This document shows positions 49,679-58,568 of a stretch of 64,000 nucleotides of DNA, piece by piece. The notes under the pieces are model-generated. The model saw only the letters and a list, made by a program, of their open reading frames with translations, did not search any database and was not told the DNA's origin. Source of the DNA: Erwinia sp. E_sp_B01_1 (GTDB lineage Bacteria; Pseudomonadota; Gammaproteobacteria; Enterobacterales; Enterobacteriaceae); contig NZ_CP142208.1 of the NCBI RefSeq assembly GCF_036865545.1, forward strand, positions 2,914,001-2,978,000, read 5' to 3'. A program made the position numbers and the translations under genes. Position 1 is the stretch's first letter. Each line of letters starts with the position of its first letter.

Positions 49679-50956
49679 TCAGGAGAGCCGATCCTTAGCC
49701 TTGTAATACAAGCCCGCAACGGGCAGAAACCAGGGTTTTCCAAAATAGCCGGGGACGGCTGGCCAGCTTTCACGCTGCCAGGGATTTTCACTGCTTTTTT
49801 CTGCCACCAGGTCCGCCATTACCCGCCCCATCCACACCGACATCTGTGTGCCGTGGCCGCTGTAGCCCAGCGAGTAGAACACCCCTTCATGCTCGCCTGC
49901 GTGCGGCAGACGATCGGCGGTCATATCCACCAGGCCGCCCCAGCAGTAGTCAATACTGGCCTGCGACAGCGAAGGGAAAATTTTGCTCAGACCGGCCTGC
50001 AGGATTTTGCCGCTGCGGGCGTCGGAAGTCGGGCTGCTGACCGCGAACCGGGCACGGCCACCAAACACCAGGCGGTTATCTGCGGTGGTGCGGAAATAGT
50101 TGCCGATATTCAGAGAGGTGACGCAGGTGCGGTTTTGCGGCATCAGCCCGCGCAACTTTTCTGCATCCAGCGGTTCGGTGACCACAATAAAGCTGCCCAC
50201 CGGAATGATGCGGCGCTGATACCACTCAAACGGGCCGACGTTGGAGCAGCCGGTCGCCATCAGCACTTTATCTGCCAGGATCTCGCCTCTGGCGGTGCCA
50301 ACGCGGTGACGGTAGCCGTTGAGACGGGTCAGGCTGGTGACGGGCGTGTGTTCGAAAATCACCGCACCGCTCCTGGCTGCGGCCTCCGCCAGACCGATAC
50401 CAAATTTGCCCATATGCATCTGGCCGCCGCGCTTCTGGATCAGGCCGCCGTGGAAAGCATCGGAATCAATTTCACGGCGGATCTCATCAGCACCCACCAG
50501 CTCAACATCCTGATCCACCGTGCTGCGAAGCGCCTCGTAAGTCGCCCTCAGTGAGGCAAAATGGGAGGCTTTGCTTGCCAGCTTAATTTTGCCGCAGCGC
50601 AGAAAATCACAGGCAATCTGTTCCTGCTCTACCAGGCTCTGCACGTAGTCCACCGCATCGGCGAAGGCCTGATAATAACGGCTGGCCTGCTCAACGCCCT
50701 GGCTGGCAATCAGCGAGGCGAAGTTCTGCGATACGCCGGTGTTACAGTGCCCGCCGTTACGGGCCGAAGCCTGACTCATCACTTCAGCCGCTTCCAGCAC
50801 CACTACCTTCAGCCCGCTGCGCGCCAGGTTTAACGCCGCCGAAATACCGGTAAACCCGCCGCCTATCACCACCACATCCGTGGTGGCAGGCAGATCGCCC
50901 TGTGCTGCCCCGGTAAACACCGGGGCTGTTGCCTGCCAGAAAGATTCCAGTTTCAT
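49679..50956 (-). CDS. FAD-dependent amino/amine oxidase (DAO; PuuB-like)
   Basis: 425 residues. FAD motif VVVIGGGFTGISAALNLA (29-46), and C-terminal YSGHGTQMSVWMG. Family includes PuuB, which oxidises gamma-glutamylputrescine to an aldehyde. The aldehyde dehydrogenase at 51673 would follow. Position between the transporter and the other enzymes supports a shared pathway. Confidence 0.86.
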   Translation of the reverse strand: MKLESFWQATAPVFTGAAQGDLPATTDVVVIGGGFTGISAALNLARSGLKVVVLEAAEVMSQASARNGGHCNTGVSQNFASLIASQGVEQASRYYQAFADAVDYVQSLVEQEQIACDFLRCGKIKLASKASHFASLRATYEALRSTVDQDVELVGADEIRREIDSDAFHGGLIQKRGGQMHMGKFGIGLAEAAARSGAVIFEHTPVTSLTRLNGYRHRVGTARGEILADKVLMATGCSNVGPFEWYQRRIIPVGSFIVVTEPLDAEKLRGLMPQNRTCVTSLNIGNYFRTTADNRLVFGGRARFAVSSPTSDARSGKILQAGLSKIFPSLSQASIDYCWGGLVDMTADRLPHAGEHEGVFYSLGYSGHGTQMSVWMGRVMADLVAEKSSENPWQRESWPAVPGYFGKPWFLPVAGLYYKAKDRLS

Positions 50957-50971
50957 CGCCTGCTCCTGGGG

Positions 50972-51640
50972 TTAAAGCCCCACAACGCCCGGAAGGCTAT
51001 CAACACCGGTGATTTCGGTGTAACCGTAGGCAGGATTGCCCGGACCATGCCCCCGGTTGACGAACACTTTATGGGTGATCCCAAGGTCGTAAGCGGTCAT
51101 CAGGTCGTAGCGAAGGCTGCTGGAGACGTGAAGGATCTCTTCCGGTCCGCAGTTCAGCTTGCTGAGCATGTATTCAAACCCTTTCATCTGCGGCTTGTAA
51201 GCACCGACTTCTTCCGCCGTGATGGTCATATGGACAGGCGCGCCAAGCCGGGGAAGGTGATTTTTAATCAGCTCATCTGTGGAGTTGGTCAGCAGCACCA
51301 GCGGGAACTCTTTAGCCACTGCAGCCAGCCCTGCCGGGACATCAGGATGGGGTCCCCAGGTGGCGCAGGCGGTCATGATGGCGGCGCAATCTTCATCGGT
51401 GCACTCAACGCCCCATTTGTTGCAGGTGCGGTAGAGCGCGTTGCCCACCACCTGCGGATAGAGCTTGAACGCGCCCAGCACTTCATCCATGCGGTAGCTG
51501 GAGAAGTCGTCGGTGAAGGCCTGCATTTTTTCCGGGCTGACCCGGTTGGCAAACTGCTTAGCTGCCGCGCCGGCCATATCGAAGTTGATCAGGGTGCCGT
51601 AACAGTCAAAGGTAATGTACTTCGGTTTAAACACAGCCAT
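50972..51640 (-). CDS. HAD-family hydrolase, haloacid dehalogenase type II-like
   Basis: 222 residues. HAD motif I FDCYGTL (nucleophile Asp14), motif II LLTNSTDE, and SSLRYDLMTAYDLGI. L-2-haloacid dehalogenases look like this, but phosphatase members are also common. Its role within the amine cluster is unclear. Confidence 0.82.
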   Translation of the reverse strand: MAVFKPKYITFDCYGTLINFDMAGAAAKQFANRVSPEKMQAFTDDFSSYRMDEVLGAFKLYPQVVGNALYRTCNKWGVECTDEDCAAIMTACATWGPHPDVPAGLAAVAKEFPLVLLTNSTDELIKNHLPRLGAPVHMTITAEEVGAYKPQMKGFEYMLSKLNCGPEEILHVSSSLRYDLMTAYDLGITHKVFVNRGHGPGNPAYGYTEITGVDSLPGVVGL

Positions 51641-51672
51641 GACGCATCCTCTTGTGACTTGTTGAGTGGGGT

Positions 51673-53142
51673 TTAAAAATCGATCAGTACGCTTTTGTAA
51701 CGCTGGCAGGCCTCAAACGCCTGACGGCCTAAATCTTTGCCAATGCCGGATCCGTGGAAGCCGCCGGTGGGGATAATAAAGTCGCCGGAGCGGCCATAGC
51801 GGTTGATCCAGACGGTGCCCGCCGCAATGCCCCGCATCGCCCGCATTGCCCGGTCAATATTTTTGGTGTGTACCCCGGCGCAGAGGCCGTAGGTCGGATG
51901 GGAAGCGAGCGCCAGCCCCTCCTGCTCTTCATCAAAGATTTGTACGGTCAGTACCGGGCCAAAAATCTCCTCCTGCACGGCCGGGCTTTCTGCTGAGACA
52001 TTGGCCAGCAGGGTTGGCTGCCAGAAGTAGCCTTCACCGGTGCCTTCAAAACGTTTGCCACCCACCAGAATTTCTCCGCCCTGCTGCCAGGCCGCCTCGA
52101 CAACCTGCTGAACCTTGCCGGCCTGGCGGCGATCGATCATCGGCGCATAGCGGCTGTTTTCATCCCAGGTGACCCCAGGACGGAAGCCTTTGCAGAGTTC
52201 TGTCAGCGCGGTAATCAGCGCATCGGCAATGCCGCGCTGCACGATCAGCCGCGTGCCTGCCACGCAGGCCTGGCCACCATTGGCGGTGAAGCCGCGCAGG
52301 ATACGCCCTGCAACTTCGGCCACGTCACCGGCATCATCAAACACCAGTTGAGGACTTTTACCGCCCAGTTCCAGCGTCACCGGTTTCATGCCGTTGAAGG
52401 CGGCGTCGCTCATGATCCTTGCCCCGGTCAGCGTGGAGCCGGTGAACGACACTTTGCGGATCAGCGGGTGCGCCACCAGCGCACTGCCGGTTACTGCCCC
52501 ACTCCCCTGAACGATATTGAGCACGCCAGCGGGCAAGCCAGCCTGCACGGCCAGCTCCGCCATGCGCACCGTGGAGTAAGGGGTCAGTTCGGATGGTTTC
52601 AGCACCACTGCATTGCCTGCTGCCAGCGCCGGGCCGCATTTCCAGGAAGCCATCGACAGCGGGAAGTTCCAGGGGGTGATAGCGCCGATTACGCCATAAG
52701 GTTCCGGCACCAGCATGCCGAGGCTGGCATCACGCGTGGGTAACACATCGCCGCTGTATTTGTCGGCACACTCGGCATAGAAGCGGATGGCTTCAGCGGT
52801 AAACGGGATTTCGTGATTGACCACATCGTGGATCGGGCGGGTGGAGGCTAACGCCTCAAGCCGGGCGAGTTGTTGGTCAGATTCGATCAGGTCGGCCCAG
52901 CGTTTCAAAACGGCTCCGCGCTGGCGTGGTGGGCAACTGGCCCAGCCGCTCTCCTTAACGGCCCTGTCGGCCAGGGTGACGGTTTCATCCACCAGGGCGG
53001 CGCTGGCCTCAACCAGTTCGCCCGCTGGCAAACCATCTGAAGGACGTTTGACTAAAAACTGGCTGCCGGAACCTGTGCGGTGTTGACCGTTAATATAGTG
53101 GCCTGCTGGCAGAGAAACTTTTTTGGGATCAAAACTCAACAT
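51673..53142 (-). CDS. NAD(P)-dependent aldehyde dehydrogenase (PuuC/BetB-like)
   Basis: 489 residues. Catalytic Cys in GQACVAGTRL, general base Glu in LELGGKSPQ, NAD motif FTGSTLTGARIM, and a C-terminal GSGIGKDLG. It would oxidise the aldehyde made by the FAD oxidase. First gene of the ten-gene operon; transcription starts in the 53143-53463 gap. Confidence 0.88.
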   Translation of the reverse strand: MLSFDPKKVSLPAGHYINGQHRTGSGSQFLVKRPSDGLPAGELVEASAALVDETVTLADRAVKESGWASCPPRQRGAVLKRWADLIESDQQLARLEALASTRPIHDVVNHEIPFTAEAIRFYAECADKYSGDVLPTRDASLGMLVPEPYGVIGAITPWNFPLSMASWKCGPALAAGNAVVLKPSELTPYSTVRMAELAVQAGLPAGVLNIVQGSGAVTGSALVAHPLIRKVSFTGSTLTGARIMSDAAFNGMKPVTLELGGKSPQLVFDDAGDVAEVAGRILRGFTANGGQACVAGTRLIVQRGIADALITALTELCKGFRPGVTWDENSRYAPMIDRRQAGKVQQVVEAAWQQGGEILVGGKRFEGTGEGYFWQPTLLANVSAESPAVQEEIFGPVLTVQIFDEEQEGLALASHPTYGLCAGVHTKNIDRAMRAMRGIAAGTVWINRYGRSGDFIIPTGGFHGSGIGKDLGRQAFEACQRYKSVLIDF

Positions 53143-53463
53143 GGGAAAATCCTTATATTTACCGGGTCCGGAAAATAAGCCCCGCCAGCGTTTTAAGTAG
53201 TCTGCTAACGATTATTCTGCGTGGTGTTGTTTATCGCCTTATTCACTTAATGCAGAAAGTATGCCAGCCAGTGAAAAAATAAAAATGCGTAAAAACCGGC
53301 GTAAAGAAATTTTATGCCGTAATCATGTGGCAAAATTCGCCGATCCGTTGCCGGTGTAAATTCATGATTTACATCACATTATAAACGCACCATCTCAGGG
53401 CGATAAGTTATCATGCTGCACCAGGGTGGAGAATGACCGCAGAATATGTTGGAGGGCGGAAAT
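53143..53463. other. Upstream region of the amine operon
   Basis: Holds no gene. It is AT-rich with a weak CRP-like match (ATGATTTACATCACATT at 53364-53380) and several promoter-like hexamers. This is the likely regulatory region of the operon that begins at 53142. Confidence 0.4.
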
Positions 53464-53502
53464 AAAAAAACGCCCTCTCAGAAAATGAGTCAGGGCGTTT
53501 TT
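53464..53502. terminator. Bidirectional terminator after gabD
   Basis: ACGCCCT...AGGGCGT with inner CTCA/TGAG and T/A runs on both flanks. It stops the gabD transcript before the downstream operon. Confidence 0.88.
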
Positions 53503-53525
53503 ATGCGGGAGAAACGCTTATTTTT

Positions 53526-54986
53526 TCAGCTCAAGCTACCGAAATGCATGGCTTTAATTTCCAGATATTCATCCAGGCCATGATGCGATCCTTCGCGTCC
53601 CACGCCGGACATTTTAATTCCGCCAAAGGGCGCCACTTCCAGCGAAATAGCGCCGGTATTATGGCCGACCATGCCGAATTCCAGCGCCTCTCCCACTCGC
53701 CAGGCCCGGCGGCTGTCTTCGGTAAAGAAGTAAGCACCCAGCCCATAAGGGGTGTCATTGGCCATGCTGATTGCCTGCTCTTCCGTGTCAAAAATAAACA
53801 GCGGCGCAACCGGCCCGAAGGTTTCCTCATGGGCGATGCGCATGGCCGCCGTGACGTTGCCCAGTACCGTAGGCGCAACAAACGTGCCCTCCCCCTGGCT
53901 GATGCCGCCGGTGAGGATAGTGGCGCCCTGGCTGACCGCATCATCTATATGCGCATTGACCTTGTTGACGGCGGCGGCATTGATCAGCGGCCCGAGGGTG
54001 CTGCCTTCTGCAAAGCCATCGGCGACGCGAAGTTTTGCCACCTCTTCCAGCAGTCGTTCTGCAAAGCGGGGATAGATGCCGCGCTGAACCAGGATGCGGT
54101 TGGCGCAGACACAGGTCTGGCCGGCGTTGCGGAATTTGCTGATCATTACGCCGCTGACGGCAATTTCCAGGTCGGCATCATCGAAGACGATTAACGGCGC
54201 ATTGCCGCCAAGTTCCAGGCTCAGGCGTTTGATGCTGTCTGCGCTTTGCTGCATCAGCAGTTGTCCGACACGGGTTGATCCGGTAAAGGAAATTTTACGC
54301 ACCGTGCGGCTGCCGGTGAGCGCCGCTCCAATGCCCTGGGGTAAGCCTGTGAGCACCTGGATTACCCCGGAAGGGAAACCAGCGCGTTCAGCCAGCACCA
54401 TCAGCGCCAGGGCTGAGAGCGGCGTGAGTTCCGAGGGTTTAACGATGATTGGGCAGCCAGCCGCCAGCGCGGGGGCAACTTTGCGGGTGATCATCGCAAT
54501 CGGGAAGTTCCAGGGCGTGATTGCGGCGGCCACGCCAACGGGCTGTTTGATGATCAGGATGCGGCGATCGCCGGTGGGGGCGGGAATCGTTTCGCCATAG
54601 ATTCGGCGCGCTTCTTCCGCAAACCATTTTACAAAGCTGGCCCCGTAAAGCACTTCGCCTTTGGCTTCCGCCAGCGGTTTGCCCTGTTCGGCGGTCATGA
54701 TGATCGCCAGATCGTCGGCATTTTCGAGGATTAGCTGGTGCCATTTTTCCAGCAGCAGAGCGCGCTGGGCGTTAGGCGTTTTAGCCCAGCCGTGGCGCAC
54801 GGCTTCGGCACGGGCGATAGCGCGTTGGGTTTCGGCCTGCTGTAAGGCGGGAATAGTGGCAATCGCCTCTCCTGTAGAGGGGTTGGTTACCGTGAGGGTT
54901 TCCCCGTTATCCGCCGACTGCCAGCGGCCATCGAAACAGGCCAGTTGTCGGAGTAAATCTGCATCTTTTAAGCGTTGTGTGAGCAT
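53526..54986 (-). CDS. gabD: Succinate-semialdehyde dehydrogenase (GabD-like)
   Basis: 486 residues. Catalytic Cys in NAGQTCVCANRI, Glu in LSLELGGNAPLIVFDDAD, and C-terminal EYLEIKAMHFG, all as in E. coli GabD. It oxidises succinate semialdehyde to succinate with NADP. I prefer the ATG at 54986 (MLTQRLKDADLLR) because GGGGAT lies before it; an upstream ATG at 55013 would add nine residues. With gabT at 40197 it completes the GABA shunt. Confidence 0.9.
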   Translation of the reverse strand: MLTQRLKDADLLRQLACFDGRWQSADNGETLTVTNPSTGEAIATIPALQQAETQRAIARAEAVRHGWAKTPNAQRALLLEKWHQLILENADDLAIIMTAEQGKPLAEAKGEVLYGASFVKWFAEEARRIYGETIPAPTGDRRILIIKQPVGVAAAITPWNFPIAMITRKVAPALAAGCPIIVKPSELTPLSALALMVLAERAGFPSGVIQVLTGLPQGIGAALTGSRTVRKISFTGSTRVGQLLMQQSADSIKRLSLELGGNAPLIVFDDADLEIAVSGVMISKFRNAGQTCVCANRILVQRGIYPRFAERLLEEVAKLRVADGFAEGSTLGPLINAAAVNKVNAHIDDAVSQGATILTGGISQGEGTFVAPTVLGNVTAAMRIAHEETFGPVAPLFIFDTEEQAISMANDTPYGLGAYFFTEDSRRAWRVGEALEFGMVGHNTGAISLEVAPFGGIKMSGVGREGSHHGLDEYLEIKAMHFGSLS

Positions 54987-55120
54987 AACATCCCCTTTAG
55001 TCGTTGTTTTCACTGTAACGGAAGCAAGGCAATGGATGCTGCGTTATGCGGGGATGCCGCCGGGGGCTGGCGGGGGTTTTGCGGGGGCAAACGAAATTTT
55101 ATGCTGTTGTGGGGGAGGGG

Positions 55121-55180
55121 CAAAACCTGAGGTCAAAACCTGAAGTCAAAACCTGAGGTCAAAACCTGAGGTCAAAACCC
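55121..55180. repeat. 13-bp tandem repeat
   Basis: Four full copies of CAAAACCTGAGGT (the second has one change) plus a partial fifth. Non-coding. Confidence 0.9.
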
Positions 55181-55200
55181 GCATCGGTGGAAAGGTGTCA

Positions 55201-55293
55201 CCGGGGTGCGGGTTAGCCGGGACGTCGTGAATCCATCCTGGAGACTTCGCAGCCACGTCCATGTGGCTGAGACCCGGCTAACCCGCACCCCGG
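55201..55293. repeat. Perfect 21-bp inverted repeat with hairpin in the loop
   Basis: Arms CCGGGGTGCGGGTTAGCCGG(G) and its exact complement separated by 51 nt. The loop itself contains AGCCACGTCC-ATGTGGCT, a second stem. It resembles dispersed palindromic elements of enterobacteria (impression only). The 13-bp tandem repeat abuts it. Confidence 0.9.
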
Positions 55294-55547
55294 CGCCCCC
55301 TCTTATCTTCTGTGTTGGTGGCGGATAAGGAGAATACACAGGTCAAAATATTCAATGGTTGAGAACTGGCGAGCATCAACCGGTTGTTATTTATCTTCTG
55401 CAGAGCCAATCCTGATTGTTACAGACACGGCGCCCTGGTATAGAAACTGGCTAGTATGTTGTAATTACTTTTTCATTTTCTTGTTGCTTACACACTCTTC
55501 TCATGTCAGGTTTGACAGATAACTCAATAAGTTAAAGGGATTTGATA

Positions 55548-55973
55548 ATGGCATTATTCGATAGCACAAAGATGAAGTACCCCGGGGCGCTGGCATGGTC
55601 AATCGGGGACAATGCAGAGATGGCAAACGAGCTGGCTGGTTTGGTGATAAGAGGGATAAAAACTGCCTCATGCGGTTCTCTTGCCTCTTTTCAGCGTGAA
55701 GAATCAGCCCCCAAAGTGGGTAGCTGTAATATTATTCTTAACGGATCTGGGGCGCCTGTGTGTGTTATCAGAATCGTTTCGATGCGTTTGGTACGCTTTT
55801 GTGACATCACTGAAGACTTTGCCAGAAAAGAAGGTGAAGGCGATTTAAGCCTTGAATACTGGCGGAATGAACACAAGGCCTTTTTCACCAGGGAAGGCGT
55901 TTACTCTGATGACATGGAGCTTGTTGCAGAAGAGTTTGAGCTGACGGAGATTTTATCATCCGCAGGACATTGA
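55548..55973 (+). CDS. ASCH-domain protein
   Basis: 141 residues of the ASCH (RNA-binding-like beta-barrel) fold: AGLVIRGIKTASCGSLASFQ near the start and CDITEDFARKEGEGDLSLEY in the second half. The ATG at 55548 is preferred (TTG at 55542 is in frame), with AAAGGG ahead. Function of such stand-alone ASCH proteins in bacteria is poorly known; some are amidohydrolases of modified nucleosides. Confidence 0.82.
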   Translation: MALFDSTKMKYPGALAWSIGDNAEMANELAGLVIRGIKTASCGSLASFQREESAPKVGSCNIILNGSGAPVCVIRIVSMRLVRFCDITEDFARKEGEGDLSLEYWRNEHKAFFTREGVYSDDMELVAEEFELTEILSSAGH

Positions 55974-56060
55974 CTGAGACATCACAGCATCAGCGCCAAA
56001 TGACTGAGACAACATAACATCAGTACCAATTGATTGAGGCAACACAGCATCAGTTTCAGA
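55971..56060. repeat. 30-bp tandem repeat, three copies
   Basis: Exactly three 30-bp units (55971, 56001, 56031), each starting TGAnTGAG-CA and containing CATCAG. It begins in the ASCH stop codon. Divergence between units suggests old duplications. Confidence 0.88.
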
Positions 56061-56351
56061 CGAGCAGTTTGAGCTACTCTCCGATCCTTACGTTTTTCAG
56101 CACAGTGTTACATCCGTTTCGGCGCTCTAGCCACCACGCCACCCCCGCCCCAACATCAGAACATGAAGATGACTCATGTTTTGATGAAATTTAATCACTT
56201 TTACTCAACTGCTGACTGTGGCATAAAATATGCACGCTGCTAGTTATTAACACTATTAAAAAGACTGAATAACAAAACCATCATTTTGGTAACGCTTAAA
56301 AGCAAGAAATTTATTCAGGTCTTATATCAGAAATCAGGATGCCCTATCGCG
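56061..56351. promoter_or_regulatory. Upstream region of mesX
   Basis: About 290 bp, no gene, AT-rich right half. No convincing MetJ box was seen, which is noteworthy for a methionine gene. Confidence 0.4.
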
Positions 56352-57329
56352 ATGAATAACGAATTCAGATTTACCCTTAAGAGCATTTCTTTCGATGAGA
56401 ATTATAATCCATCCGGAAATACGCGCATCACTACCAATTTCGCTAATCTGGCCAGAGGGACGAAACGCCAGGAGAATCTGCGCAATGCCTTAAAGATGAT
56501 CGACGATCGTTTCAATTCACTGGCGCATTGGGACAATCCTACCGGTGAGCGTTATTCTGTTGAACTCAACATCATCTCCGTTGAAATGGATGTTGAAGGC
56601 AAGGGGACTACCTTCCCGGTGATTGAAATATTGAAAACAAATATTGTTGATCATAAAACTAACGAACGCATTGAAGGTATCGTAGGGAATAATTTCTCCT
56701 CTTACGTGCGGGATTATGACTTTAGCGTTGTGCTGTCAGAGCATAACAGGAATAAATCCGGCTTCAACACCCCGGATGACTTTGGCGATTTGCATGGAAA
56801 TATTTTTAAATGCTTCGTTAATTCAGACGCGTATAAAGAGAACTTTAGCAAGCAGCCGGTGATATGCCTGAGCGTTTCAAGTAAAAATACCTATCATCGT
56901 ACTGAATATGAGCATCCTGTATTGGGCGTCGAATATCTGCAGGATGAATATTCCATGACCGATCGTTACTTCCGGAAAATGGGGTTACAGGCTCGCTACT
57001 TTATGCCTTCAGGCAGCGTTGCGCCTTTAGCTTTCTATTTTTCTGGCGATTTAATTAATGATTACACCGATCTTGAGCTGGTCAGTACCATCAGCACGAT
57101 GGAGACTTTCCAGAGGATTTATCGCCCTGAGATTTACAATGCTCATTCAGTAGCAGGAAAAAAATATCAACCCAGCCTGAATCAGCAGGATTATTCATTA
57201 ACGCAAATTGTTTATGATCGTGAAGAACGTAGCCAGTTGGCTGTTGAGCAGGGAAAGTTCACCGAAGAGCAATTTATCAAGCCATACCGGGCCATTCTTG
57301 AGCAATGGTCTGCTAATTACGTTCTTTGA
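56352..57329 (+). CDS. mesX: MesX, DUF1852 partner of the MesD methionine synthase
   Basis: 325 residues of DUF1852 (MNNEFRFTLKSISFDENYNP at the start). In described systems DUF1852 (MesX) is needed with the short methionine synthase MesD for folate-independent, oxygen-dependent methionine formation. Here the MesD gene follows after 27 nt. I placed the start at 56352; the open frame extends 22 codons upstream without a clear site. Confidence 0.85.
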   Translation: MNNEFRFTLKSISFDENYNPSGNTRITTNFANLARGTKRQENLRNALKMIDDRFNSLAHWDNPTGERYSVELNIISVEMDVEGKGTTFPVIEILKTNIVDHKTNERIEGIVGNNFSSYVRDYDFSVVLSEHNRNKSGFNTPDDFGDLHGNIFKCFVNSDAYKENFSKQPVICLSVSSKNTYHRTEYEHPVLGVEYLQDEYSMTDRYFRKMGLQARYFMPSGSVAPLAFYFSGDLINDYTDLELVSTISTMETFQRIYRPEIYNAHSVAGKKYQPSLNQQDYSLTQIVYDREERSQLAVEQGKFTEEQFIKPYRAILEQWSANYVL

Positions 57330-57356
57330 TTCACCATAAAAACAAGGTCACCTGTT

Positions 57357-58388
57357 ATGAAAATATTATTACCTACTTCAACTGCGGGCAGCTTACCTAA
57401 GCCCTCCTGGCTTGCACAACCTGAGACACTCTGGTCACCCTGGAAACTGCAGGATCAGGAGCTGATTGAGGGCAAACAAGATGCTCTGCGTTTGTGCCTG
57501 CAGGATCAACAACAGGCAGGTATTGATATAGTCAGTGATGGCGAGCAAACGCGTCAACATTTTGTCACCACCTTTATTGAGCACCTTAGCGGTGTGGATT
57601 TTGAGAAACGCGAAATCGTTAAAATCCGTAATCGCTATGACGCAAGTGTACCGACAGTGGTGGGTGCAGTGTCACGCCAGAAGCCGGTTTTCGTTGAGGA
57701 TGCTAAATTTTTACGTCAGCAAACCACAAAACCTATTAAATGGGCACTGCCAGGCCCAATGACTATGATAGATACGCTTTATGACAGCCATTATAAAAGT
57801 CGCGAAAAATTGGCCTGGGAATTCGCCACAATCCTGAATCAGGAAGCGCGGGAATTAGAAGCTGCTGGTGTCGATATTATTCAGTTTGATGAGCCTGCGT
57901 TTAATGTCTTCTTCGATGAAGTCAATGACTGGGGTATTGCCGCATTAGAAAGAGCCGTTGAAGGCCTTAAATGTGAGACGGCTGTGCATATTTGCTACGG
58001 TTATGGCATTAAAGCCAATACCGACTGGAAAAAGACGCTGGGATCAGAATGGCGGCAATATGAGGAAATCTTCCCTAAACTGCAAAAATCCAGCATCGAT
58101 ATAATCTCACTGGAGTGCCAAAACTCTCGTGTTCCAATGGAACTTATTGAGCTTATCCGCGGTAAAAAAGTGATGGTTGGCGCTATTGACGTGGCAACCA
58201 ATACCATTGAGACACCAGAAGAAGTCGCCAGTACATTACGCAAAGCACTGCAGTTTGTAGATGCCGATAAGCTCTATCCTTCCACCAACTGCGGCATGAC
58301 GCCTTTATCCCGTCATGTAGCTAGAGGTAAGCTCAATGCTTTGAGTGCAGGTGCAGAAATCGTCCGCAGAGAACTTTCGGCTAACTAA
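57357..58388 (+). CDS. mesD: MesD, folate-independent core methionine synthase
   Basis: 343 residues, equivalent to only the C-terminal catalytic domain of MetE (E. coli MetE is 753). Zinc-binding residues are visible: HIC (Hxc) at about 211-213, Cys in ECQNS, and Cys in TNCGMTPL. It transfers a methyl group to homocysteine from an unknown donor (not methyltetrahydrofolate), based on known MesD proteins. Co-operonic with mesX. Confidence 0.85.
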   Translation: MKILLPTSTAGSLPKPSWLAQPETLWSPWKLQDQELIEGKQDALRLCLQDQQQAGIDIVSDGEQTRQHFVTTFIEHLSGVDFEKREIVKIRNRYDASVPTVVGAVSRQKPVFVEDAKFLRQQTTKPIKWALPGPMTMIDTLYDSHYKSREKLAWEFATILNQEARELEAAGVDIIQFDEPAFNVFFDEVNDWGIAALERAVEGLKCETAVHICYGYGIKANTDWKKTLGSEWRQYEEIFPKLQKSSIDIISLECQNSRVPMELIELIRGKKVMVGAIDVATNTIETPEEVASTLRKALQFVDADKLYPSTNCGMTPLSRHVARGKLNALSAGAEIVRRELSAN

Positions 58389-58417
58389 TTTCGCCTGAAA
58401 GCAGAGCAATCAGGAAA

Positions 58418-58480
58418 ACTCAGTCCGGGTGAGCGAGGGGTGCAATCGCTGACCTCCTCCAGCCCTTAGCCGGACTGAGT
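58418..58480. terminator. Inverted repeat downstream of mesD
   Basis: ACTCAGTCCGG and CCGGACTGAGT, a perfect 11-bp pair with a 41-nt loop, 30 nt after mesD; the following GATGACCTTTATT is only mildly T-rich. Possible terminator or repeat element. Confidence 0.5.
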
Positions 58481-58568
58481 GATGACCTTTATTCTGCCGG
58501 GTTTGCGCCTGACGTTTAGCCCCCAAAGCCTGTCTGCCGGCTACTGTTGTCAGGCGCTATACCGTGTC

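Noticed and set aside
55121..55180. Possible CRISPR array.
   Set aside because: The units are direct tandem repeats without spacers.
55971..56060. Possible CRISPR array (30-bp spacing).
   Set aside because: Units abut directly with no unique spacer sequences and no cas genes nearby.
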